Shown here in pieces: positions 12,395-23,591 of a stretch of DNA of 64,000 nucleotides; the first letter of the stretch is position 1, and every line of letters starts with the position of its first letter. Below the pieces are notes generated by a model. It was not told where the DNA came from, ran no database searches, and saw nothing but the letters and a program-made list of their open reading frames with translations. Both the position numbers and the translations under genes were made by a program. The stretch is taken from positions 5,473,829 to 5,537,828 of the forward strand of contig CM043791.1 in NCBI GenBank assembly GCA_023974075.1, read 5' to 3'. This DNA is from Chaenocephalus aceratus. Lineage: Eukaryota > Chordata > Actinopteri > Perciformes > Channichthyidae.

Positions 12395-12530
12395 TCAACA
12401 GGTAGCTGCAACTGCTGAAGTTGACGCTCTGCCAATCAAGGCGAGGAGGTTTCAGGACCTTCCGTCCATGAAACATGTCATGCCCTTCGAGTGTCATCAG
12501 CTTTTTGACAATTTGCCACATAATTAGACA

Positions 12531-12542
12531 TACACACACAGC

Positions 12543-12579
<37 letters not shown>

Positions 12580-12591
12580 ACTCACACACAG

Positions 12592-12655
<64 letters not shown>
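12531..12655. repeat. (AC)n microsatellite, interrupted
   Basis: Long AC run with GCC and GCAC interruptions, immediately after the stop of the broken transposase-like frame. Confidence 0.9.
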
Positions 12656-12656
<1 letters not shown>

Positions 12657-12974
12657 GATGGTGTTCAGGGGGGAAAACTGATTTCAATGGAAAAGGGTTA
12701 GCTACAATTAAAAACACAGCAAAGAAGAGCTGGAGGGAGTAGTGAGGAGAGGCACATGCCTTCTCAGCGTTTGATTTACTTGCCTTTTGTTTTATTTAGC
12801 TAAGATTTAAGTTGTATCTTTTGAATTTGCTATATTGAATTAAAGGGCCAACCACGGCCACACTGCCCTCTGTTTCCTGAGTATCTGTATGCTCCTCTAG
12901 CATTTTAAACTGTTAGTGGCTGACCCAGCCCCATGGTCTGTCACAGTAATGCGGGAAAGAGAAGTGCACTGTTT

Positions 12975-13070
12975 TGCCTAAGTCACTTACTCCAGAAGTG
13001 ATAAGGCCTAAGTCAGGTTTCAAATTGCCTACGTCACAACAACATGTTCGTAAATTGGCCTAAGTCATCT
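12975..13070. repeat. Right cluster of GCCTAAGTCA motifs
   Basis: Four copies (GCCTAAGTCACT, GCCTAAGTCAGG, GCCTACGTCAC, GGCCTAAGTCAT) in about 95 bp. They match the cluster at 4990-5225 and probably mark the other side of the same ancient element. Confidence 0.55.
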
Positions 13071-13849
13071 AATCCTCTTATTTTACACAATTGACAGACA
13101 GTGTTATTTGTATGTCAATAGTCATATATTGTCATAACCTTTTCGTGTGAAATAATTAATATATATCATATATTCTATCTTTGGTTACGTTTTTTCTGTT
13201 TTTTGAAAAACGTTCAGTTTAGTTTAAGAAGGTAACAATATCTACAGCCCCTAAACACACAAACACACCGCTTTCATAAATAACACACTTGTTCTGCAAT
13301 AATATGTTTTATGTTTCCTGTCATTTTTGTTCGGAAAGGACATGCCTGAAAGACACAACATGTTCTCCTTCTCTGAGGGTCAAGAAGAACATCCAAGAGT
13401 AACATTAAAAGCTGATGTTATGAGATTTTAAGACCAGTACAGGACATTCACTAAGAAACTACTTTTATTGTGAAAACACAGTCAGCTGATCGAATGCACC
13501 TATTTCCACATCTATTGCAGCTATTACATTTATCAGCTGATTATTTCTATTTGCCTCGCTTTATGAGCTTCACATCACTTGTGCCTTGTACCGCAGAGTT
13601 TGCAACGTCACAAATAAATGGGGCCAATCTTCAGTCAGATCTTACATTTTCAGCAAGAATAATGGACAAAAGGAGTGCAAATACAAATTATTGAAATGTG
13701 AATGTTAATCAAACATGTTTTAAATAAAAAGCACATATGGACAGAGGGTGTAAACCTATTAAATGTATAAGTAAACACATTTAGTCAAATACAATGACAG
13801 ACTAGGCCTGTGCAGTTGGTATCAGCTATGCCCAGCATGGGCTCCTCCA
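13071..13849. other. Unassigned AT-rich DNA
   Basis: No repeat end or coding motif recognised. It separates the right motif cluster from the Cys-rich exon. Confidence 0.35.
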
Positions 13850-13984
13850 TCAGGCCTGGTCCTCCTCGCTGAGGAAATACCCATAGTCCTCTCCAAACCA
13901 ACAGACAGGACGTCCATCACATGGAGGTTTCTCCCTGAAGTCACTGCAGCTCTCTGGACACCAGGCTGTCTCAATCCGTCCACA
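13850..13984 (-). CDS. Candidate terminal exon of a Cys-rich protein, unknown
   Basis: On the minus strand a good 3' splice site (pyrimidine tract, CAG at complement 13985-13987) is followed by 44 sense codons and a TGA. The peptide starts CGRIETAWCPESCSDFREKP and ends FGEDYGYFLSEEDQA, with six cysteines including a WCPESC pair. The regular cysteines and the clean acceptor argue for a real exon. I do not recognise the family. A donor-like AAG/GTAAGC lies upstream on the same strand near 14490, behind an ATG near 14532 and a GC-rich, TGACGTCA-containing promoter-like stretch (14590-14740). The joined frame is not proven and an intermediate exon may be missing. It may belong to a transposon. 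Confidence 0.4.
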   Translation of the reverse strand, partial: CGRIETAWCPESCSDFREKPPCDGRPVCWFGEDYGYFLSEEDQA

Positions 13985-14589
13985 CTGAATATGAGAGGGG
14001 GAAAATGAAAATAATAAATGCTTTAGACAATAAGAAATATAAAGTTGACTGTTGAGTTGCTCAGTTTTTTTATATTGTCAATATCTCAGGTTAAGAGGCA
14101 CCTTCAAATAAAGATTGGTCTTTAAATACATGTTGTCTTTTGAATTGTTTGTCTAAAGTCAAGGATCTATAACTGGTACTTAGTTTTAATGATACAGTCT
14201 GGTTATTATGCTGTTTGGAGGAGGCATCACAGGTAAGAGCACTAACTACGTAGCTACCATCACATGTACCTTAGCTTGACTTAAATGTGTTAAACATATA
14301 ATTAAGTGATGTCAAAATACAAATAACTAATGTCATGCAAACAAATTAACATTTTCTTGATTCCAGTGTTGAATTTAGCACAATTGCATACAAACGTCAA
14401 GGGATTTTAAGATTCTGAAGTATTATGCTAAAAACTCAATAACTTAGATTATTATTTATAGTTTTGCTGAATAGTTTTATGTCCGCTTACCTTAGAAACG
14501 TAAAATGCGACGGCAGTGTGCAGATGGGGAGCATGTTAGCTTAGCTTGGTAGCTTCAGCTAGCTCTGGAACTTCCAGCTCGGTGGCAGG

Positions 14590-14760
14590 AGGTCCCGCCT
14601 CGGCTCCGCCTCTTTGCCCTTATTTGGAGCAGGCGGGAGTTGAACTCTGACGTCACTGTCGAGCCGTTAGTGGCCGACTCTGCCTACTAAGGGCTTTTCT
14701 GCAACTCTGCAGAATCCTATGGGTGACGTCACGGACCCTACGTCCATTTACAGTCTATGG
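14590..14760 (-). promoter_or_regulatory. Promoter-like GC-rich block with CRE sites
   Basis: It contains two TGACGTCA palindromes and several CCGCC/GGCGG boxes on a GC-rich background unlike its AT-rich flanks. On the minus strand it precedes the candidate donor exon near 14490-14532. The adjoining CATAGACTGTAAATGGACG (complement, near 14760) looks like a dispersed-repeat end, so the promoter may be transposon-derived. Confidence 0.35.
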
Positions 14761-14762
14761 TT

Positions 14763-15051
14763 CTGCCCCTTCCTTCAGACTTCCTTACAGAGCCCCTCCT
14801 CCAACACACACAAACGCGCACATGACCAATGAGGGCACGAGATAAGTTTGTGCACAAGATGGAAGGCTGACAGGCAGGTAGGCCATCCAATTAGACCGTG
14901 GCGCTTTTTACAGCGCCACGGCTTCCACAGATGACATATTTGTATATATTTATTGTCAAAGCATTTAATGTATTCATTGCTATCGGGATGTTAAGAGCAT
15001 TCCATGGAAAATAACAAAAAGTATTTCTGAAGTAAATTACCTACCCTACCT
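14763..15051. mobile_element. TTAA-type MITE, left-truncated copy
   Basis: It matches the MITE at 39416-39822 (shared CCTTCCTTCAGACTTCCTTA and TATCGGGATGTTAAGAGC). The right end CTACCCTACCT is followed by TTAA (15052-15055). The left part is missing and is replaced by the GC-rich block to its left. Confidence 0.7.
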
Positions 15052-15291
15052 TTAAGTGCAGTGCAGAAAAGTTCCTGGGCCTGCCACTTAAAGGAGACCT
15101 ATCATGCTATATTTAAATGATATAGTGTATGACCATACCTATATAAGGTATATTTATACATTTTATTTTTCAAAATACCAAACAGATCATTTTTTAGACA
15201 TGCCTCGTTTCGCTCATTTTCGCTTTATTCCAAGCCCGTCTTTGAAAATTCTGAGCAGCAGCTGACCACGCCCCCCTGCAGAAGAGCAGGC

Positions 15292-15552
15292 ATGAGCCGG
15301 CGAGAGTCACGTTACCATGCTTGCTGTGATTACGAGTGTGTAATAAACATGTCATCTCAGAGCAATGCATGTGTTCAAGCATACTATCAATTTGATCCAG
15401 AAACTGACCCTGAAGCAGCGGAGGTTTTGGTGGAGGTGCAAAAATCTCGGTTGCAGCAGGACGTTTCTGAATGGTTAGCTGACAAGCTGTTGTCCCCATT
15501 TATTTTACTCTGTTACGATGCTTGCTCCTTATTCCGTTCATATTTTGGCTAA
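15292..15552 (+). pseudogene. Coding-like fragment in the Kolobok element
   Basis: An 86-codon plus-strand frame contains YYQFDPETDPEAAEVLVEVQ followed by KSRLQQDVSEW. The acidic stretch leading to a RLQQDVxEW block looks like the lead-in to a cysteine-rich domain I associate with fish transposon-borne P2X7-tail-like proteins, but the cysteines that should follow are absent. The strand is opposite to the THAP exon. This could also be chance, and the assignment is weak. Confidence 0.25.
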
Positions 15553-16199
15553 TTAGCAAAATGCAATGTGTACAGTTTGTAACGCAAAAACAGCGATATA
15601 TATATATATTTATAAAGGGAGACATTCATATTTTCAGCATATATACAATGGCCTCATTGCGTTTAATTTACAGTCCTTTTCTTCCAACATCGTGCAACAA
15701 CCGTTGGAAAGTTGAATAACTTAGGATGATAAAAAGTATAACTCCAACAACACCTCAGTTGTCAGCAATGTGTGGAGTTTCATGTGTTTTTAAAAGCTCA
15801 GTTATTGACTTCTTTGTGCAAATTGCGCCACGACGTCATTGTACTATTATATACTACACAGCAATGGCATAACACACCCATGTGACAAAAAGGTCCACAC
15901 ACACAACCTTATGCTTTTGAAATCAGAATATTCTTTACCCATCCAAACATGAATAATCACGACACATTTTGATATCAACTTGGAACTTTATTGTCAAAAT
16001 CAACGGTTAAAAAAACCCATACAAAAAACTAAATGTAGCCTACTTGTATTTTGTATAAATGACACTAAATATTTTTACAGAAGCTTTGTGAGCTGGTGCT
16101 GGGGCTTCCTTGGACGCAGGATCAGAGTGGTGATTCCGGCCTGCGTTGTCCTCAGGATACGCAGGGAGTTTCCTGATCCGTGAAATGTCGATGTTGGGT

Positions 16200-16329
16200 T
16201 CAGACAGCAGCCAAATTGAACCGTGTAGCATACCCGGCGATGACCTCCTCCCTGTCAGGTCGCTCATAATGGTGCAGGGTCCACAAAGACTTGGTCGAAG
16301 ATGAGGTCCATCAAGTTGGCCACGTAGGG
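16200..16329 (-). pseudogene. C-terminal exon of the Kolobok transposase, frameshifted
   Basis: After a splice acceptor (CAG at complement 16330-16332, preceded by a T-rich tract), the minus strand encodes PYVANLMDLIFDQVFVDPAP. It then loses frame and resumes as YERPDREEVIAGYATRFN up to a TGA at 16200-16202. The pattern resembles the C-terminal tail of THAP-type transposases of fish as I remember them. The frame break makes it non-functional. Confidence 0.5.
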
Positions 16330-17220
16330 CTGTGCAATGGTAAAACAAGCACAACAAAAAATGTGGTTTAGATTAGTATATGCATGTAAAAAACTGAAAC
16401 TTCTTAGCAAAGCTCTCTATTTAGCAAAGCTCTTTGCTTAGCCTTTTCCAATCTGAGTTAGTTTTGAACCGTAACGTGCATGCTGTGTTTCTGACTCAAT
16501 GCAGGTGATGTGTTGGAGAGGGGCTGAGCTCAGTAGACTGACTGTAATGAGTGCTAGCCACTAATTAGCCTGTTGCTAGAGATAAGGCCTTGTCAACAAC
16601 AATAGACCGACGGGGCTTTAGCTCAGTTTTACTCGTAGTGTGTGTCCCCCCTCGCATACATACACAGTGTTGTATCCTAACACGCCCCCATTTATATTCA
16701 TGTGCGCAAACAAGTAAACACACAAAAGCTTTTACATATAACGCTGCAAAACACGGCATGTCTCATTAGCGTAGCGTAGCTTAGCTTACAGATCGATGAT
16801 ATCTGATCGTTCTTACAGACTACAATCACAAAAGCGTTTACATATAACGCTGGAAAAAACGGCACTTGCCTACAGAATATTACGTTTGTTATTATAACTT
16901 ACTCAATATGATTGTAGAGGATACAAAATACTAATAAATAGGAGAATAAATACTTGTTTTATCGCCTAGGGCGTGGCTTTACAGCCTTCACACAGATCGC
17001 CATTACGGCAGTATGTCTGAACATGTTAGCAAATGCCTGATAATTTAAATGACAAAGCAAAGACTGCGGAGCGTACAAAATAAAATGCTACAAAAATATA
17101 TAAACACCTAACCGATTACTATTTGGGTTTGAGGCGACATTGATGCGGCGAAGCTACATGCTACATGCTACAAGCTAGAGATAGCTTTATCAGGAAAAAC
17201 ACCGCTAAATAAAAACTTAC

Positions 17221-17517
17221 AGCTTCAAAATTGGATGTGTCCTCACTGGCCTGGTCCCGGATGGTTGGTATTGATCCCGGGTTTAGCATTAGTTTGGAGG
17301 CATATCCGTGTTGGACTTGAGAGAAGTTAATAAACATGTCCGTGGTAAAATGTTTGGAACACACAAACAGAAATCTTCCGTGGTCTTCTGGCACATGTCC
17401 CTTGTAAATGAAGTCTAGCCACAGATTCATTTATTTTTCCACTGATGGCATTGCATGCAGTCCCCTGTCCCGAGTCTTGCAGCCAACAACAGCACAACGT
17501 TTAACTGGCTTAGACAT
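17221..17517 (-). pseudogene. THAP-domain exon of the Kolobok transposase, one stop
   Basis: The 99-codon exon starts at the ATG complementary to 17515-17517 and ends at GAAGCT/GTAAGT (donor at complement 17215-17220). It has the THAP C2CH zinc signature: Cys8 and Cys13 (CAVVGC), Trp33, Cys53 and His56 (VCSKHF), then Pro80 in LNPGSIPTI. THAP domains bind DNA, and in Kolobok transposases they recognise transposon ends. Codon 29 is an in-frame TAA between SVEK and MNLWLDF; apart from this the domain looks complete. It is transcribed away from the right terminus, so 17518-17865 would be its promoter side. Confidence 0.75.
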
Positions 17518-17954
17518 CCTGGCAAGAGCAGGCAAAAACACAGATGTGACTGGGGTGTTGATTATTTAGCCTGCCGATAGCCTATATGCGAATGAGAGGT
17601 TTGGCAATGCACGTGGCCGTGGCTCATTCCCGTGATAGGTGGAGAGTTGACCAATAAGCGGAGCACTTCTTTGTGACGTAGAAAAGTATTGGAATGTGGA
17701 TCCGTTTTTTTCAGATCTGTTGCAGCCCCTTTTTTAGAGATTTGGCGAAGGAGGAAAATAGAGAGGGTTGTGTTTTCTGACACTTGGTGAGTTCCCTGGA
17801 ACACCGAGGACACATATTCATGTATAAAAGACGTACAAAGGTGCATTTTGCATGATAGGTCCCCTTTAAGTTAAGTAGCTAGGGGGGGCGGTTGTTGAGG
17901 GTGAGTAGGTTCCAGCGTTCCACACTCAACTTTTAGGTTATGCTTGCACCATTT

Positions 17955-18926
17955 TGGAGCTATATCAGGGTCATACATTTTGATCATTCAAAAAAATACA
18001 ATTTATTTGAAAGTTCAAGTTTGAAAAATACAATGATGTATTCAAAATAAAAATAAGTATTTGAAATAATTTTTCAGGTTGAATATTATTTTTGATTCAG
18101 TTCAGCAATTATTTTGAATAAAATATTTATTTTCATATTTCACTTTTATACATATTTTGATATTTATAGTCTGTGTTGTCGTGTGTGTGGGGTGGGGTCT
18201 ACTAGGGTGGTTGTATAGTCTGACCACTGCAGGAAGGAAGGACCTGCGGTATTTCTCTGTGAGACAGCGGGGGATGGCGTCAGGTCCACCAGAACAACCT
18301 GCTGGCTTGTTGCGGATACGTAATTTCACATTCTAGCATGGTGTATTGCTCATACCGCGATTGTTGCAAACTACGATGCTCAAAAGCTCGCTTAACGGAA
18401 CTTTGACGGAAGTTTTGTTTACCACCAAATGGGAGTATTGTGTATAGAAAGTGTCGAGTTATATTTCTCGCGCTACCTAACATGAAGGCATAGTTTACAG
18501 ATAGCAACAGTCAGCTTGTTGGCTGCTGCTGCTCTGGCTGAGGGCTCCTTTCTACCGCCCGGACGAGAGAGGGTAATGATACACGCTGCGACCAGGCAGG
18601 AAACATGTGACTTATCAGTAACTTTAGACATCGTAAAACAATTTTAAACGAGATTTTATTGTAGATTATACATTTTACTGATACCAACTATATAATATTT
18701 ACCTTGTTCATTAAAAATAAAAATACATTTATTTCTTTTTTTTTTAAATATATATTTTTTACATTTTTTTTTTTTTAATGACAATCAAACATTTGGGTAG
18801 AGGGGGGGGCGGCGCCCCAGCGCCCCTATGGGCCACCCGCCACTGTTCAGGATAAAAACTTGAACTTTCAAATAAATTGTATTTTTTTGAATGATCAAAA
18901 CTTGTTATGACCCTGTTATAGCTCCA
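17955..18926. mobile_element. MITE with ~73-bp terminal inverted repeats
   Basis: The left arm 17955-18027 (TGGAGCTATATCAGGGTCAT onward, through CAATTTATTTGAAAGTTC) is matched in reverse at 18854-18926 with few differences. The interior is mixed: a GGAAGGACCTGCGGTATTTC repeat and, at 18820-18845, a GC-rich sequence ending in CCGCCACTG that looks like a hAT end. I could not fix the target duplication, so the superfamily is open. Confidence 0.65.
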
Positions 18927-18939
18927 TACACCATCAGAA

Positions 18940-19090
18940 TCAGAATACCTTTATTCGTACCACTGAGGGGACATTTACGACGGTTCCACAAAGAACCAAA
19001 GGTAGCTTAATATCTTAATATTTCAGTCAAGAAAAATGCATAAACACTGTATTAAAGATTAAAAAAAAATTACACAATTTACAAGATACA
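18940..19090 (-). mobile_element. Retroposon 3' end, antisense
   Basis: The phrase CAGAATCAGAATACCTTTAT reads on the minus strand as the ATAAAGGTATTCTGATTCTG tail typical of fish LINE or SINE 3' ends. Only the tail is present. Confidence 0.4.
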
Positions 19091-20333
19091 CCATTTTGCC
19101 ATACTTCATATCGGGACACAATTATGCACTCAAAGCAGCAAAAGTAAGAACAAAGTTTCGCAAAGTGATACAGTACAGCACTAAAATACATACCGCCTAA
19201 GGAGGTGAGGCATAGATGTGCATGAGGTCAGGTGGCTACAGGTGAAACTAATAGGGCCAGGGCAGACAATCAAAACAGGGCAAAAATGCAAAGAAATTCC
19301 AACTAAACAGGGAACAGATAAGCCAAAAGTCAGGTTAATGAAATGTGTTTCACTTGACCTGTCAGTCTTCTTCCAAGTGATTTCATGATGTTCCCACATG
19401 TCAGTGGTTACACCAATTTGTGACAGATGGACATGATTGCCAAAACAATGAACAGGGCATGGTAAGGTAAACTCTCTGTTCAGCATACCTTTATGAACAT
19501 TAATCTCAACAACTCTTATAGGGGTGACAGCCCTAAACTCTCTCAGTATTCCCCCTTTTTAATGAAGTTGCAGCTGTAGATGAATGGAGCCATGATGTGT
19601 TGCACCTGGACCTTTTTCTTAGTTTCCAAAAATTAGAGTTTAAATAACTTGGATCTTGTGCGGTCGCCCTCCTTGTCTAGCTCACTGAGCCCGGACTGTA
19701 ATACAAGCACTTTTTGCCACATGAGACAATATGTTTGAAGTGTGACTCAATGTCTGGTCCGGCAGGTGATTTTATGAGCGTTAAAGCTTTTGGCTCAGTA
19801 CATGCAGTGACTACATGTTTAAATAAAACGAGGGCAGGCACTAAGAAAGCACATTAGTGTCATGCCACTTCAATATCCTGATTTTGACTTTATGGCTGTT
19901 GGGGGGAGACTGCTCACTTTGTTGGCGTGTCTTCCAAACACAGATGGCCTGAAAGCGTCGATGTGTAGGTGGCAGAAAGCTGGAAACCGGGAAGGACCAA
20001 TGAGTCTGATGCAGAGATGCACAGAAACACAAACGGAAAAACACACAAAGACAGGAAGTAAAACTAGACACAAGGTGAGAATATTCTGCAAAACACAGAT
20101 GGTTTAGAACTGATGTATGCTGGAGCACAAACAGCCAGGATCTGACCCGACTCTTACTAGTAATCTGTTACCAGTTTCATCTTTTTTCACCTGTTACAGC
20201 TGTGTGAATACGTTGTATAGCCAACAAGAACTTTTTAACCTTGGTTCTCTGTGTAAATATAGTTTCTATCTTCATGCACTTTATCTACTCTTTGCACTTT
20301 CTGGACAATGTGCAATGATAATAAAGTTGAATC
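19091..20333. other. Unassigned intergenic DNA
   Basis: No convincing coding or repeat boundary. The right edge (20290-20333, CAATGTGCAATGATAATAAA) resembles another LINE 3' tail. Confidence 0.35.
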
Positions 20334-20336
20334 TAA

Positions 20337-21074
20337 TGGCGCATTTCCACTACAGCACGGAGCGCGGTATAAGCGTGCCGTGCCCGGACCGTTTTTGGTT
20401 GCGTTTCCACTAGGCGTAGTTCTGGCTAGCGGGTACTTTTTCACAGTTTTCTGGCTCTCCAAAATCGAGGTTCTTTCCGGGCCAACAACCGGGCTGAGTA
20501 TGCTAAACTAGTGAGAGAATCGCTGGCAACTACAACAAAATGAACCTATTTTACCGTGATTTAATTGTAATACACGTTTCAAAATGATGCCGAAGTAACA
20601 ACATACTGATACCGGTTAGTAAAAACCATGAATTCATGCTTTGACAAGTCTGCAGACAGACTGCAGGTGAAAAAAACATTTTAAAATGCGTGTTTTCTGA
20701 ATGGAGATCGGCTAAGCTAACGCTGTATATGCTCCAACCGTCCACACTCACAACAACGGCCTATACAGACATAAATAAAGCAGCGACTGTATTCACCATG
20801 ACACAGGCAGTCTGTGGTTTGTACTTGTTTAACTTCTGTCTAGTTTCTGAACAGATATGAGGTGCTGTGAGCTCTGAGGGCTAACAGCTAACGGCTGATG
20901 TTGGTTTTGTGTTTCGCATTGAATATGACGTCACGGCTCCGCCTACACTGCGTTACTATAGTTACTACCCCAGTTCCTAAACTGTAATGGAAATGCAGCA
21001 TAAAGTGAGCCTGGCCTACCAAGGCCTAACTATACCATATAAGCCGTGTGAGGCTCTGCAGTGGAAATGCGCCA
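20337..21074. mobile_element. PIF/Harbinger-type MITE with TAA target duplication
   Basis: The 738-bp element begins TGGCGCATTTCCACTACAG and ends CTGCAGTGGAAATGCGCCA. TAA lies on both sides (20334-20336 and 21075-21077). A 3-bp TWA duplication and GGCGCATTTCCAC ends are typical of Harbinger MITEs. No transposase or Myb-like gene is present. Confidence 0.85.
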
Positions 21075-21077
21075 TAA

Positions 21078-21285
21078 TACAATTTGACCTGAGATGGCAT
21101 GATGGGTCCAGGTCTCTGTCGATATCAATCAATCACATTATACCAAATAATTTCAATTACAGATTTTTTTACAAACCCCTCTAGCTGCTGTAGACAAGGT
21201 AAACTCCCCGAAAAAACTCAGAATTAACAGGAAACTAATCAAAACCACAGAGCCTCTTACAAGATAGACAGATGTGCAATGATGT

Positions 21286-21335
<50 letters not shown>

Positions 21336-23164
21336 ACCACTTTTTTGCAGGGGCAGCCATGCATAACAGCATGGAGCTGTTTAGAAAGGAGGCCCAGGTG
21401 TATCCCAGACTGTGCAGCTGGATGGGGGCTCAGGCTTTAAACCTTCACTAAACACAAAAACACAAACCCCCACACACACACGCATGCACACACTCTCTAA
21501 ATCCCCCATCCCTTCATCAAACAGCTTACCCACTCATACCGGCATCATCATGTCTGCCAGCTGCCAGACAGGCAAATAGTTACATGTACACACACCCCCA
21601 TGCCAAGGAATGTTCTTACACAGAAGCTATGGTCGACACACCAACTCCCATCTGTATCTCTTTACCGACATGTAACTGATGGGTATAAAGTTAAGTTGCT
21701 TATTTGTTTTTTTTACATCATTGTCTACCTGTACCTACGTAAACAGGCAAGACTGATGTATTTGTCTTTAAAAAGAAGAGACACTTAACTCAAAGAGTAT
21801 GAAGGATAAAAGGAAAGTAATAGGGACGATGTGTGAGTGTGATGTGTGAGGTATGCACATATTGTTACCACGATATTGTAATGATCCGGTTATGAACTTA
21901 AGAGTTGTACAGTTTACAACAAAATGAAGGTCAAGTTCCAAATGGCAGGAGCAAGGGGAGGGGGAGATACACGCCCACTTTATGCCCCCATTGTATGCCC
22001 TTGGCTGGATTTACCATCACAAATGAGGGCTAAATTGAAGATGGGTGTGGTCCAGGCAAGGATGCCAGGGGAATAAAGTGGCTCAATTTGCCGTTACGGT
22101 TGGTGTCATTCCATCGTAAAATGGTTTTAAATTAGAACCTACAAACACTTTTGAGGCAGAAAAAGTCAGGACTGTATTAAGTAAAAATACTCATGTTTCT
22201 GTAAGATATTTGAATGTTCTTCTCAATCCCTATAAAGTATAACCAATCCACATAATCTCAGATATTATCACCCAACAGTCGAAAGACTGTAGATCTGAGA
22301 GCTGCTTGGCTTTAATGGTGGACAGCCTGGACTTAAAAAGAAGTTTAGAGACACTGTAGGGACTAATCCTCTTGAAATTCAGCTCTCACACTCACTTTCT
22401 AAAGAGATCAAGGCCAACATGTTAGCTAACGCTAAGGGCAAAGCCAGTCCGTTTTAATGGAGGGCTGGCTGCAGAGGAAGGTGAGGAGGAAAGAGGTGAA
22501 ACAGTGAGCAGCGAGTACAGGCCCTGAGGGCTGAGGAGGCATATTTAACAAGAGCTGCAAAAAGTTTTGACACTGTACTTCTTTCATATCCACAGCTCCT
22601 CTTTTTACTCCTCTCCTCCCTCCTCTCCTCCGACTGCCCCATCTTCCCAGCCCAGACTTCAAAGGAGTTTTCTTCTCCTCCCTGGAGGCAAATGTTCTTA
22701 TCTACAACTTAATTTTGTCATAAAATAAGTTGATAAGAATAAAGTTGCTCTTCTCATATCAGCTCCATGTGTCTGGTAAAATGTGTTGATTTGTTGCTCC
22801 TTAAGATTTCTTTCTAATTGTTTCCTAAAGCCTTTTTTATTTTTGCACCAAGTTTTTTCCACATTATGCTTTTGAAGAATACTGCACATATTACAATTTG
22901 AACAAGAAATGTTGTTGGAGCTACTAACATTGTATGAAGCACAACAACTTTGAGATCAGAAATGGTTCTGATAAAAGCACCCGCCACCCATCAAATGCAG
23001 GTGAATATTTGGCTGTGAATGGTCAGGTAATGCGCCAAATTATAACCAATCACCATCAAAAACAGCAAGACCAGAAAAACGCCTCCATTGGACTCCTTTG
23101 TTTACTTCATTAACATGACATCACTATGTAACACTCACACTTCTATTGCCTAGCTCTCCAACAC
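21078..23164. other. Unassigned intergenic DNA with a CA repeat
   Basis: It holds the (CA)n run at 21288-21332 and otherwise no feature I can name. The block at 22440-22690 is purine/pyrimidine-skewed (GAGGAGGAAAG and CTCCTCTCCTCC) but has no recognisable product. Confidence 0.35.
21288..21332. repeat. (CA)n microsatellite
   Basis: Uninterrupted CA dinucleotide run. Confidence 0.9.
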
Positions 23165-23245
23165 ATTGTAGGTGATAGGCTAAGGGGCGGGACCGCTAAG
23201 CGGTTGACCAATCACACTAAATGCTAATATGAACCTGAATTAGCA
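23165..23245. mobile_element. MITE right end cut by the L2 LINE
   Basis: GACCAATCACAC is followed by GCATAATAGGGCCCCTTT, which looks like a TTAA-type MITE terminus; the final TTAA is missing. The region to the right leads into the L2 5' part, so the LINE may have inserted at or near this end. Confidence 0.4.
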
Positions 23246-23591
23246 TAATAGGGCCCCTTTCAGTGAAAAATCGAAGTACTTCTTCCACCTCTGTGCAGCT
23301 AACTTTCCTACTACTGTGACTGCTGATACAGTGCAGACGCTTTTCTGCTTGCTCTTGCCTCTGCTTACTTTGTATGCTGATTTTCCTATTCTTATTCTCT
23401 GAAAACTTCGAGCAGCGGCTCCTGGACATTAATTTATCACTGGGACAGTTCATCTTCGTAAATAGACGGAGGATTTCAGCCATATTTCAACATTTTTACG
23501 ACGACCTCAGTCTTACAGTAGCGTGGCCTAGCAACAGCTAAAGCCTGTTAGGCTACTGCATGCTATTTAGCTTAAGCTAGTTGCTAGCAAA

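Larger units (their letters stand above)
7292..12524 (+). pseudogene. Transposase-like reading frame split by two transposons
   Basis: Three coding segments are separated by younger insertions: 7292-7405 (38 codons, from LKEPLHWLNKDTIDHH), 10187-10317 (MAVADFLKDWLKDLPTIDSN side) and 12403-12524 (VAATAEVDALPIKARRFQDL, ending in TAG). Removing the 2.8-kb element at 7406-10179 with one copy of its GGAAATG duplication joins the first two segments in frame. The third continues after the hAT at 10318-12394 with a one-base frame change. The pattern FLxxWLKxLP...PSP, then REYQQVAA, then MKHVMPFE looks like the N-terminal half of the large uncharacterised transposase-like proteins common in fish DNA transposons. 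I cannot name the superfamily. The donor element may be the one bounded by the GCCTAAGTCA clusters. Confidence 0.55.
15092..17865 (-). mobile_element. Kolobok-type DNA transposon (TTAA target)
   Basis: Inverted ends AGGAGACCTATCATGC and GCATGATAGGTCCCCT are flanked by TTAA at 15088-15091 and 17866-17869. A THAP-domain exon lies near the right end and a C-terminal exon at 16200-16329, both on the minus strand. TTAA targets plus a THAP transposase are the marks of the Kolobok superfamily. A minus-strand AATAAA (complement 15987-15992) is a plausible polyadenylation signal. At 2774 bp with only two exons left, the catalytic core has largely been lost. Confidence 0.8.

Noticed and set aside
23217..23483. 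Minus-strand frame beginning MAEILRLFTKMN
   Set aside because: It straddles a MITE end and the L2 5' region and has no domain; a first exon of some transposon is possible but unsupported.
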